Shown here piece after piece: positions 24,459 to 30,862 of a DNA stretch of 34,090 bases. The notes beneath the pieces were generated by a model. It ran no database searches, was not told where the DNA came from, and saw only the letters and a list, made by a program, of their open reading frames with translations. The position numbers and the translations under genes were made by a program. Position 1 is the stretch's first letter. Each line of letters begins with the position of its first letter. This stretch comes from Streptacidiphilus anmyonensis (GTDB lineage Bacteria > Actinomycetota > Actinomycetes > Streptomycetales > Streptomycetaceae): assembly GCF_000787855.1 (NCBI RefSeq), contig NZ_BBPQ01000032.1, forward strand, positions 52,369 to 86,458, read 5' to 3'.

Positions 24459-25169
24459 TCAGCGCGCCGCGGCCTCCGCGGCGGCGAGTGAGGTCTCCTT
24501 GGGGCCGAGCAGGTGCGGATTCGGGTCGAACAGCTCGTCCAGCAGCACGGCCTTGTCCATGGAGGCGACCTCCCGGGCCACCCCGGCCTGCCAGGTCACG
24601 TCGTGCGGTTCGTCGACGCCGACGCCGTAGGAGTCGATGCCCGCCGCCTCGCACAGCGCGACCGCGCGGCGGATCGCGTAGCCCTGGTTGACCAGCACGG
24701 CCCGGGTGACGCCGAAGATGCGGCTGGCCCGGCTGCACGAGTCCCAGGTGTTGAAGCCGGCGTAGTCCCGCACGATCACGTCCGCGGGCACCCCCTGCTG
24801 GACGAGGTAGTCGCGCATCGCGTCGGGCTCGTCGTAGCTGACGCGGCTGTTGTCGCCGGTCACCAGCACCGCGCGGACGCGGCCCTCACGGTAGAGCGCG
24901 AGCGCCGCGTCGAGCCGGTGCCGCAGGTAGGGGGACGGCTTGCCGCCGTCGAGGCCGGCGCCGAAGACCATCACGACGGGCTCCGCAGGCGCGTCCGCGA
25001 CGGTCCGCAGCCTCGGGCTGCCCTGGAACCAGACGACCGCCGTCGGCACCAGCACCGCCAGCGCGGCAGCGCACAGCAGCTGGAACCCCCTGCGCTGGGT
25101 CCTCCTCTCCCGCCAGCGCACCGGGCGCAACCTGACCCACCGGCGCAACCGTGGCAGCCCCGCCCGCAT
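24459..25169 (-). CDS. SanA/YdcF-like DUF218 membrane protein
   Basis: The 236-residue protein has a basic cytoplasmic N-terminus, one membrane helix at about residues 31-49 (LCAAALAVLVPTAVVWF), and an external DUF218 domain: VVMVFGAGLDGGKPSPYLRHRLDAAL, VLVTGDNSR, DEPDAMRDYLVQQGVP, DYAGFNTWDSCSRA and VLVNQGYAIRRAVALCEAAG. SanA homologues affect envelope permeability, including vancomycin sensitivity in Escherichia coli; the biochemical activity is not settled. It lies 54 bp after the MerR gene and 56 bp before dinB on the same strand, so all three may share a transcript. The GTG/ATG context gives no better start. Confidence 0.88.
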   Translation of the reverse strand: MRAGLPRLRRWVRLRPVRWRERRTQRRGFQLLCAAALAVLVPTAVVWFQGSPRLRTVADAPAEPVVMVFGAGLDGGKPSPYLRHRLDAALALYREGRVRAVLVTGDNSRVSYDEPDAMRDYLVQQGVPADVIVRDYAGFNTWDSCSRASRIFGVTRAVLVNQGYAIRRAVALCEAAGIDSYGVGVDEPHDVTWQAGVAREVASMDKAVLLDELFDPNPHLLGPKETSLAAAEAAAR

Positions 25170-25223
25170 ACGTCCCCCACCCGTCGTCGACCGTTTCGCT
25201 CTTCGACGGAGCGGACGCGCGGC

Positions 25224-25763
25224 TCAGACCGCGCGGTTGCGGCGCCGCGCGAGTTCGTCGGCCGGGTCGAAGCCGAGGACGTTCTCGCCGGTGTCGGCGC
25301 GTTCGCCGTGCAGGCGACTGAGCGAGGACTCCACCTCGCGCGCCACCGCGCCGACGGAGATGCCGAAGATTCCCTGCCCGCGCTGGAGCAGCTCGACGAC
25401 CTGGTGCGCGGAGCTGCACTCGTAGACCGTCGCGCCGTCGCTCATGAGCGTGATGCCGGGCAGCGCCTCCTCCGGCCGCTGGGCCAGATGGTCGACGGCC
25501 GTCCGGATGCTCTGCAGCGAGACGCCCGCGTCCAGCAGCCGCTTGACCACCTTGAGCACGAGGATGTCGCGGACCGCGTAGAGCCGCTGCGTCCCGGAGC
25601 CCTGGGCCGGACGGACGCTGGGCTCGACCAGGCCGGTGCGGGCCCAGTAGTCCAGCTGCCGGTAGGTGATCCCCGCCGCGGCGCAGGCCGTCGGTCCTCG
25701 GTAGCCGATCAGCTCCGGGCTGGGCAGCACGTCGTCCTGGGGGTCCGCCGGCATGGGCACCAT
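25224..25763 (-). CDS. MerR-type regulator, Rv1830-like
   Basis: The protein (about 179 residues) has a MerR winged helix (YRGPTACAAAGITYRQLDYWARTGLVEPS, GTQRLYAVRDILVLKVVKRLLDAGVSLQSI) and a C-terminal region (SDGATVYECSSAHQVVELLQRGQGIFGISVGAVARE) matching mycobacterial Rv1830, a MerR regulator tied to cell division. It lacks metal-binding cysteines typical of MerR or CueR. I choose the ATG at 25763, 8 nt after GGAGG; an ATG two codons upstream is too close to that site, and a frame running back to 25940 shows no conserved content. A strong TTGACG-N17-TACCTT promoter lies upstream, leaving a leader of about 175 nt. Its neighbours DUF151 and FtsR are conserved partners. Confidence 0.88.
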   Translation of the reverse strand: MVPMPADPQDDVLPSPELIGYRGPTACAAAGITYRQLDYWARTGLVEPSVRPAQGSGTQRLYAVRDILVLKVVKRLLDAGVSLQSIRTAVDHLAQRPEEALPGITLMSDGATVYECSSAHQVVELLQRGQGIFGISVGAVAREVESSLSRLHGERADTGENVLGFDPADELARRRNRAV

Positions 25764-26098
25764 CGGCATGCCCTCCCACCCGGACCGCGCCGCACGCGGC
25801 AGCGTCCGGACCGGGGTATGGATGGGGCATGAGCCGCTTGTGGCTGTTCTGTCACCCGTGCTGCTCAACACGACCCTCCGTCCTGTCGACTCCGGAACCG
25901 CCGCGGCGGGGGTGCGGGGTGGCACACCCGGGACGTTCACAGTCGAAGGTAGGCAGTAGGCAAGAGCGCGTCAACGATCGCCACGCTCGGCATGGCGGGT
26001 GACGTCAGCCTCGCGGGTGGTTTTGCGTGTCCCCGACCGGGGTATTTCCGCTCGAATGGAGCGGCTCAAACGCTCCCCTTACCGCCGTTGTTGAGAGC
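25764..26098. other. Intergenic region between the DUF151 and Rv1830-like genes
   Basis: It contains the promoter at 25946-25974, the leader of the MerR gene, and a weak stem-loop (GGAGCG at 26058-26063, CGCTCC at 26071-26076) that may end the DUF151 transcript. I see no gene in it. Confidence 0.5.
25946..25974 (-). promoter_or_regulatory. Promoter TTGACG-N17-TACCTT for the Rv1830-like gene
   Basis: On the minus strand TTGACG (25974-25969) and TACCTT (25951-25946) are 17 nt apart, the best match to a vegetative promoter in the window. Two tandem copies of the 7-mer TGCCTAC (GTAGGCA on the plus strand, 25949-25962) overlap the spacer and -10 and may be a regulator site. Confidence 0.7.
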
Positions 26099-26575
26099 TC
26101 ACTGAGAGCCCGAGCTGCCGAAATCCTCCGGGGAGATCTGGTCGAGGAACTCGCGGAACCGCTCGACCTCGTCCTCCTGCTCGTCGGGGATGGCGATGCC
26201 GGCCTCGTCGAGCACGTCGTCCGCGCCGTAGATCGGCGTGCCCGTGCGCAGCGCCAGCGCTATCGCGTCCGACGGACGCGCGCTCACCTCGACGCCGCTG
26301 GCGAAGACCAGCTCCGCGTAGAACACGCCCTCGCGCAGGTCGGTGATCCGCACGGCGGTGAGCCGCTGTCCGACCGCTTCCAGCACGTTGCGGAAGAGGT
26401 CGTGCGTGAGCGGACGCACGGGCGTCATGCCCTGCTGCGCGAAGGCGATGGCAGTGGCCTCGCCGGGCCCGATCCAGATGGGCAGGTAGCGGTCCCCACC
26501 GACCTCGCGCAGCAGCACGATCGGCTGGTTCGACGGCATCTCCACCCGGACGCCCACGACGTCTAGCTCGTTCAC
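26099..26575 (-). CDS. DUF151 (bifunctional nuclease domain) protein, Rv1829-like
   Basis: The 158-residue protein matches the BFN/DUF151 family across its length: MNELDVVGVRVEMPSNQPIVLLRE, LPIWIGPGEATAIAFAQQG, RPLTHDLFRNVLEAVG, LREGVFYAELVF and ARPSDAIALALRTGTPIY. Plant members have nuclease activity; the role of bacterial ones is unclear, but the gene is kept next to ftsR in actinobacteria. The acidic C-terminus (DEQEDEVERFREFLDQISPEDF) is usual. The start is a GTG at 26575; TAGGGT ends 6 nt upstream with TGGCCT 17 nt before it, so the message is probably leaderless. It has its own promoter rather than depending on the ftsR transcript. Confidence 0.93.
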   Translation of the reverse strand: MNELDVVGVRVEMPSNQPIVLLREVGGDRYLPIWIGPGEATAIAFAQQGMTPVRPLTHDLFRNVLEAVGQRLTAVRITDLREGVFYAELVFASGVEVSARPSDAIALALRTGTPIYGADDVLDEAGIAIPDEQEDEVERFREFLDQISPEDFGSSGSQ

Positions 26576-26581
26576 AATGCA

Positions 26582-26610
26582 ACCCTAGGGCGCGCTGGGC
26601 CGATAGGCCA
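26582..26610 (-). promoter_or_regulatory. Leaderless promoter of the DUF151 gene
   Basis: Minus-strand TGGCCT (26610-26605) and TAGGGT (26587-26582) are 17 nt apart; the -10 ends 6 nt before the GTG start. The layout is the same as that of the TetR and PhzF-like genes in this window. Confidence 0.55.
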
Positions 26611-26653
26611 GTTGCTCCTTGGATCGCGGACGTAAGCGAGAAGTTGCACTTCG

Positions 26654-27427
26654 CTAGGGCCGGGCTCGCAGCCCCGCCTGCACGAGTGCGGCGTGCAGCC
26701 GCACCGAGAGGTTCGCCAGCTCCCGCGCCATCGCCGCGGCGTGCGCGCGCGTCTGCGGATTGCGGTGCCGACGCAGCGGGGCGACGATCTGCTCGACCAG
26801 GCCGATCTCGCGGTCCGCGGCGGCCTTCACCGCGCGCAGGTGCCTCGGCTCCAGGCCGAAGCGCCCCAACTCCGCGACAAGACGCGCCACTTGCAGCATC
26901 TCCCCGTCGAAGCCGCCATCCGCGTCCGCGGTGACCAGCCCGTAGGACTCCCATTCGGCCAGCTGCTGCTCGCTGATCCCGGCGGCGGCCAACAGCTCGG
27001 CGCGCCCCAGCCGGGGACCCGAGGCCGAGGGGCCGGGCGTGATCACCGCGTCCTGCGGCTCCTCCCCCGGGCCGGCGGGCCCGGGGAGCGCGGGCGGGTT
27101 CTCGCCGCGGTCGAGCGCGGCCAGGTGCTCGCGGATGACGCGCAGCGGCAGGTAGTGGTCGCGCTGCATGCGCAGCACGTACGCCAGCCGCTCCACGTCC
27201 GCGGCGCTGAACTTGCGGTACCCCGAGGGCGTCCGCTGCGGCTCGACCAGCCGCTCCGCCTCCAGGAAACGGATCTTGGAGATGGTGACCTCGGGGAACT
27301 CCGCCTGCAGCTCGGTCAGAACCGCGCCGATGCTGAGCAGTTGCGGCCGCACGGCGACCGCTCCGGCCCGACGGCCGGTGGGGACGAAGGGCGCCACCGC
27401 CCCCGGGGTACCGCTGTCAGCTTGCAC
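26654..27427 (-). CDS. ftsR: MerR-type cell-division regulator FtsR
   Basis: The 257-residue protein has a MerR-like winged helix at about residues 30-95 (LSIGAVLTELQAEFPEVTISKIRFLEAERLVEPQRTPSGYRKFSAADVERL), a variable Pro-rich linker, and a second helical domain (LGRAELLAAAGISEQQLAEWESYGLV, GLEPRHLRAVKAAADREIGLVEQIVAPL). This is the architecture of FtsR (mycobacterial Rv1828; shown in Corynebacterium to activate ftsZ). It should bind DNA as a dimer and has no effector cysteines. The GTG at 27427 has GGAGGAG about 12 nt upstream. It follows the FHA gene by 39 bp and is probably co-transcribed with it. In S. coelicolor and mycobacteria the two genes are likewise adjacent. Confidence 0.92.
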   Translation of the reverse strand: MQADSGTPGAVAPFVPTGRRAGAVAVRPQLLSIGAVLTELQAEFPEVTISKIRFLEAERLVEPQRTPSGYRKFSAADVERLAYVLRMQRDHYLPLRVIREHLAALDRGENPPALPGPAGPGEEPQDAVITPGPSASGPRLGRAELLAAAGISEQQLAEWESYGLVTADADGGFDGEMLQVARLVAELGRFGLEPRHLRAVKAAADREIGLVEQIVAPLRRHRNPQTRAHAAAMARELANLSVRLHAALVQAGLRARP

Positions 27428-27466
27428 GACGGTTGCTCACTCCTCCCAGGGGCGGGGCACCGCGTC

Positions 27467-28306
27467 TCAGTACCCCGGGCGGGCGGCGAAGAAGACCAGC
27501 CGGTACTTCCCGATCTGCACCTCGTCGCCGGTGTTCAGCGGCACCTCGTCGATCTGCTCGCGGTTGACGTAGGTACCGTTCAGGCTGCCGACGTCGGCCA
27601 CGGTGAACGCACCGCCCTGGTGGCGCCGGAACTCCACGTGGCGCCGGGAGACGGTGATGTCGTCGAGGAAGATGTCGCTCTCCGGGTGGCGACCGGCCGT
27701 GGTCAGGTCGGTGTCCAGCAGGAACCGGCTGCCCGAGTTCGGGCCCCGGCGCACCACGAGCAGGGCCGAGCCCGGCGGCAGCGCGTCGACGGCGGCCTGC
27801 GCCTCCGGCGACAGACCGGGGACCTGCGTGGGCGCCTCGGGCTCGTAGGCCTCCAGACCCGAGATCGAGATCGTGGACGTGGTCTCCGAGGGACGCTCGG
27901 CCCCGCCCACGCGGGCCCGCAGCGGGGCGCCGCAGTTGGAGCAGAAGCGGGCGGACTCGGGGTTGTTGTATCCGCATCGGGTGCACAACGTCACGCCTGC
28001 GGCCTCCTGTCGCGGATCGCCTGACTGGCCTTGGGAATACGGATCGGCCGCAAACCCTCCACCTGAGCTTGAGGGTACCGGCTGGGAGGCTATGGGCCCG
28101 CCACTCGGCACGCCCGCGTGTCGGCCGTCCTCGTCACGGAAGAGCGGCCGTTCGGCGGCCGGCGTGTAGCTGTCGGCCTCGGGGGCACGCATGCCCGGGA
28201 CACCGGCCCCGTACTCGGCGTCCGCCCGGCGGTGGCGGGCGGTGGGCGCCTCGACCGCGGCACCCTCACGGGACTTCCGGCCGAACAGCTTCGAGAACAG
28301 ACTCAC
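27467..28306 (-). CDS. garA: FHA-domain protein with zinc ribbon, GarA/OdhI-like
   Basis: The 279-residue protein has a disordered N-terminus, a zinc ribbon (Cys108, 111, 122, 125; CTRCGYNNPESARFCSNCG), an ETTS phospho-switch motif at 141-144 and a C-terminal FHA domain with GRHPESD (205-211), VSRRHVEF (219-226) and SLNGTYVN (241-248). GarA/OdhI binds 2-oxoglutarate dehydrogenase and glutamate dehydrogenase and is shut off when Ser/Thr kinases phosphorylate the ETTS threonine, which then docks in its own FHA domain. The motif and genome position support the same job here. The long N-terminus with a zinc ribbon is an extension that mycobacterial GarA lacks. The GTG at 28306 follows AAGGGG. It precedes ftsR. 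Confidence 0.92.
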   Translation of the reverse strand: MSLFSKLFGRKSREGAAVEAPTARHRRADAEYGAGVPGMRAPEADSYTPAAERPLFRDEDGRHAGVPSGGPIASQPVPSSSGGGFAADPYSQGQSGDPRQEAAGVTLCTRCGYNNPESARFCSNCGAPLRARVGGAERPSETTSTISISGLEAYEPEAPTQVPGLSPEAQAAVDALPPGSALLVVRRGPNSGSRFLLDTDLTTAGRHPESDIFLDDITVSRRHVEFRRHQGGAFTVADVGSLNGTYVNREQIDEVPLNTGDEVQIGKYRLVFFAARPGY

Positions 28307-28436
28307 GGGCGATACCCCTTGCGTGACACGGACCCGCCCGTGGGGCGAGGTGGAGCCATCGTGGACAGGACTGGTGCGACTGGTGCGGACGGAACTTGTG
28401 ACGCGGGAGCGGCAGGATCTGGTCGGAACGTGAACG

Positions 28437-29387
28437 TCATGGATGCGTCGTGTGAGCGTAGTCGGGCGTGCTCAAAGGGATCAAGGCAGTCACGTCCAGC
28501 GACTGAGAACGCTTCACCGTCGCCGACCCCTTCTCACTGGCGACGGACTGCACCACACCCCCCGGGATGTTGAGCGCTGTGTCGAGGTCCTGCGGGTTGC
28601 CGATGGCCGTGAAGACGTACGGCTCGGAGACGGTCGTGCCGCTGATCGTGACCGTGCCCCGGTTCGCATCCGAGAACCAGGTACCCGCCACCACCCGGAC
28701 ATTGTTGATCTGTACCGCCTCCGCCCCTGCCGCGCGCAGCTCCTCCAGCGTGTTGAGCAGCATAGCCGCCTGGACGTTCCCGCCCGGGTCCTTGATGGTG
28801 AGCGTCACCCCCGGACCTGTCGCGGCGACCGTCCCGGCGAGCACGCCCAGCTGCTGCTCCTTCTGCTGGATCTGAGCCTGCGCCTCCTTCGCCTGGTTCG
28901 AGCTGGTCTGCAACTGGGTCAACGACTGCTGCAGCTGTGTGCGTTCCTGATCCAGGCGCTGCTGCCGGGCGTCGACCTCGTCGAGGATGCGGACCAGGTC
29001 GTCCTGGCGGGCGCCGCGCAGCTGGTTCTCGGTGGTGTTGGCGCGCACCTGGAACGCGACGCCCAGGCCGAGGGCGAACAGCAGCAGCGCGACGACCAAC
29101 TGGGCCCGGTTGAGCCGCGGCGGCCACAGTGCGGCAGCGAGGCGCTGGCGTCCGGTGAGCTCGGGTCCCGGCTCGGTCCTGGGCGACGGCTCGACGGACT
29201 CCTCGGGCCCCTCGGACTCGTCGGACTCGTCGGACTCGTCGGGCCGCTCGGACCCCTCGGACCCCAGCGACTCCCCGACACCGCCGGGCGCCGCGCCCCG
29301 GTCCGCCCCCTCCGCGCCCGCCCCCGGTTCGAGCGCACGCTCGGGCTCCCGGTCCTCCGGGACCCGGGGTGCCTCGTCGCTGCTCAC
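28437..29387 (-). CDS. DUF881 membrane protein (Rv1825-like)
   Basis: The 316-residue protein has an acidic cytoplasmic N-terminus with a Ser-Asp-Glu repeat (DESDESDESE), a membrane helix at about residues 95-113 (LVVALLLFALGLGVAFQV), a coiled coil (ARQQRLDQERTQLQQSLTQLQTSSNQAKEAQAQIQQKEQQL) and an external DUF881 domain (VAATGPGVTLTIKDPGG, LLNTLEELRAAGAEAVQINNVRVV, PYVFTAIGNPQDLDTALNIPGGVVQ). DUF881 proteins occur as a pair flanking the small basic protein in most Gram-positive bacteria and are thought to act at the division or envelope site, but no activity is known. The GTG at 29387 is the first start that fits. A 15-bp palindrome lies upstream. Confidence 0.93.
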   Translation of the reverse strand: MSSDEAPRVPEDREPERALEPGAGAEGADRGAAPGGVGESLGSEGSERPDESDESDESEGPEESVEPSPRTEPGPELTGRQRLAAALWPPRLNRAQLVVALLLFALGLGVAFQVRANTTENQLRGARQDDLVRILDEVDARQQRLDQERTQLQQSLTQLQTSSNQAKEAQAQIQQKEQQLGVLAGTVAATGPGVTLTIKDPGGNVQAAMLLNTLEELRAAGAEAVQINNVRVVAGTWFSDANRGTVTISGTTVSEPYVFTAIGNPQDLDTALNIPGGVVQSVASEKGSATVKRSQSLDVTALIPLSTPDYAHTTHP

Positions 29388-29479
29388 CGCGCCGCTCCTG
29401 CCGCTCGTATACCTGCCTGCCGACCTGTGCCGATCATCCTGCCATCCGTACTACCCCGGTATTCGGTCACTGCACTCCG

Positions 29480-29494
29480 GTTCTGTCACAGAAC
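29480..29494. promoter_or_regulatory. Palindrome GTTCTGT-C-ACAGAAC upstream of the DUF881 gene
   Basis: Perfect 7-bp arms around a central base, about 93 bp upstream of the DUF881 start in the gap after the small basic protein gene. Several GTCAC words cluster around it. It could be a regulator site for a second promoter within the operon. Confidence 0.5.
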
Positions 29495-29516
29495 GTCACG
29501 GACGCTCCTCCCGCGC

Positions 29517-29849
29517 CTACGCCCGGAAGAGATGGCGTCGGATCGCGGCCGCGTTGGAGAAGATCCGGATACCGAGGACGACGATCACGCCCGTCGACAG
29601 CTGCGAACCGACGCCGAGCTGGTCGCCCAGGAAGACGATCAGCGCCGCCACGACGACGTTGGACAGGAAGGAGACCACGAACACCTTGTCGGAGAAGATC
29701 CCGTCCAGCATCGCGCGCACCCCGCCGAAGACCGCGTCGAGCGCGGCCACGATGGCGATGGGCAGGTACGGAACCCAGGCAGCGGGGATGTCCGGCTGTA
29801 CGAACAGCCCGACGACGACTCCGAGCACCAGCCCGAGTACGGCGATCAC
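29517..29849 (-). CDS. Small basic protein (Sbp, DUF1290)
   Basis: The 110-residue protein has three to four membrane helices (VIAVLGLVLGVVVGLFV, VPYLPIAIVAALDAVFGGVRAML, FVVSFLSNVVVAALIVFLGDQLGVG, GVIVVLGIRIFSNAAAI) and matches the small basic protein family, which is invariably placed between two DUF881 genes (mycobacterial Rv1824). It is an integral membrane protein of unknown function. The GTG start at 29849 overlaps the stop of the upstream DUF881 gene in a GTGA, which implies translational coupling. The frame continues upstream in the DUF881 gene, but that is a shadow. Confidence 0.93.
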   Translation of the reverse strand: MIAVLGLVLGVVVGLFVQPDIPAAWVPYLPIAIVAALDAVFGGVRAMLDGIFSDKVFVVSFLSNVVVAALIVFLGDQLGVGSQLSTGVIVVLGIRIFSNAAAIRRHLFRA

Positions 29850-30754
29850 GGTCGCTTGGTCCCTTCCGACGGAGACGGGTGAGCGTTGAGCAGCGGGCCG
29901 ACAGTCGCGGCCGGCAGCGAGAGACCGCCCTGAGCGGAGACGTCGTAGCGGATCTGGTAGTTCTGCTTCAGCTGCGCCAGATACAGCCCGCCGTAGGCGT
30001 TGTCCTGGAAGGACTGCTCCAGACCCGGTCCACCGACGGCCCTCAGCAGGTACGGCAGCGTGAGCGGGTGGTCGTTGACCAGTATCGCGTCCCCGGCGGC
30101 CCGGATCGCGGAGAGGTTCGTCAGCCGCTGGTCGTTGATCGCGACCGCCTCGGCCCCCGACTGCCACAGGGCGTTCACCACGAGCTGCAGGTCACTGTCC
30201 CGCACCCGGCCGGTGTTGCCGAAGCCGGCTCCGGCCCGGGGGCTCGCGTTGTTCCCGTCCGTCCCGGCCGACGCCGCGTCGTCGACCGACACCAGGATCC
30301 CCGGCCCGGACACGGGCGTCGTCCCGGTGACGAGCCGGAGCTCGTCGAGCTGCGCCGTCCCGGGCGCCGCGACGGCGTTCCTCCGGGCCTCGGCCAGCTG
30401 CGACTGGAGGCCGCTGATCTGCTGCTGCACCCCGTCCGCGGTCGTGGTCGTCTCGTTGATCCGCGCGATCAACTCCTGCCGCTGCTTCGCGGCGACGGGC
30501 GCACTCTGCTGGACCTGGCTCACGCCCATGCTCAGGAGCGTCGCCACCAGCGCCAGCCCCAGCCCGAGGAGCAGCTTGCCGCGCAGCGTCGTCGGCAGGC
30601 GACTGCTCCCGTAACGGCCGGTGCGCCGCGCCTCGTCGGCGTAGCCGTCGTCGAGGCTGTGCTCCATCACGTTCGTGAGCAGTGACATCGACGCGTCGGG
30701 CCGCGCGTAGCGCGCGTCTGCGCGCTCGTCCGGGCGGGGGGCGGTCGTCGACAT
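29846..30754 (-). CDS. DUF881 membrane protein (Rv1823-like)
   Basis: The 302-residue protein has a cytoplasmic N-terminus of about 60 residues, a membrane helix (LLLGLGLALVATLLSMGV, about 61-78), a short coiled coil (AAKQRQELIARINETTTTADGVQQQISGLQSQLAEA) and a DUF881 domain (VSGPGILVSVDDA, LQLVVNALWQSGAEAVAINDQRLT, PYLLRAVGGPGLEQSF). It heads the DUF881-Sbp-DUF881 group and overlaps the Sbp gene by four bases. The external domain differs from its partner in carrying an Asp/Asn/Gly-rich insertion (GTDGNNASPRAGAGFGNTG). The ATG at 30754 has the promoter-like GATATC just upstream and no strong ribosome site, so it may be leaderless. Confidence 0.93.
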   Translation of the reverse strand: MSTTAPRPDERADARYARPDASMSLLTNVMEHSLDDGYADEARRTGRYGSSRLPTTLRGKLLLGLGLALVATLLSMGVSQVQQSAPVAAKQRQELIARINETTTTADGVQQQISGLQSQLAEARRNAVAAPGTAQLDELRLVTGTTPVSGPGILVSVDDAASAGTDGNNASPRAGAGFGNTGRVRDSDLQLVVNALWQSGAEAVAINDQRLTNLSAIRAAGDAILVNDHPLTLPYLLRAVGGPGLEQSFQDNAYGGLYLAQLKQNYQIRYDVSAQGGLSLPAATVGPLLNAHPSPSEGTKRP

Positions 30755-30790
30755 GGGGGATATCGTCCCACGTCGTCACAGTTGCGCTCA

Positions 30791-30841
30791 CCCAGGGGCG
30801 CGGGGCCGGGCCGATTCCCGGCCCGGCCCCGCCCCCCTGGG
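30791..30841 (-). terminator. Long hairpin terminator after the nucleotidyltransferase gene
   Basis: CCCAGGGG (30791-30798) pairs with 30834-30841 and the 13-mer at 30800-30812 pairs with 30820-30832, giving a 21-bp stem with one C-C mismatch and a 7-nt loop. It lies 22 bp after the stop of the large minus-strand gene and before the DUF881 gene, so it separates two transcription units. Confidence 0.88.
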
Positions 30842-30862
30842 GTGTGCGACGGCGTCAGATCC

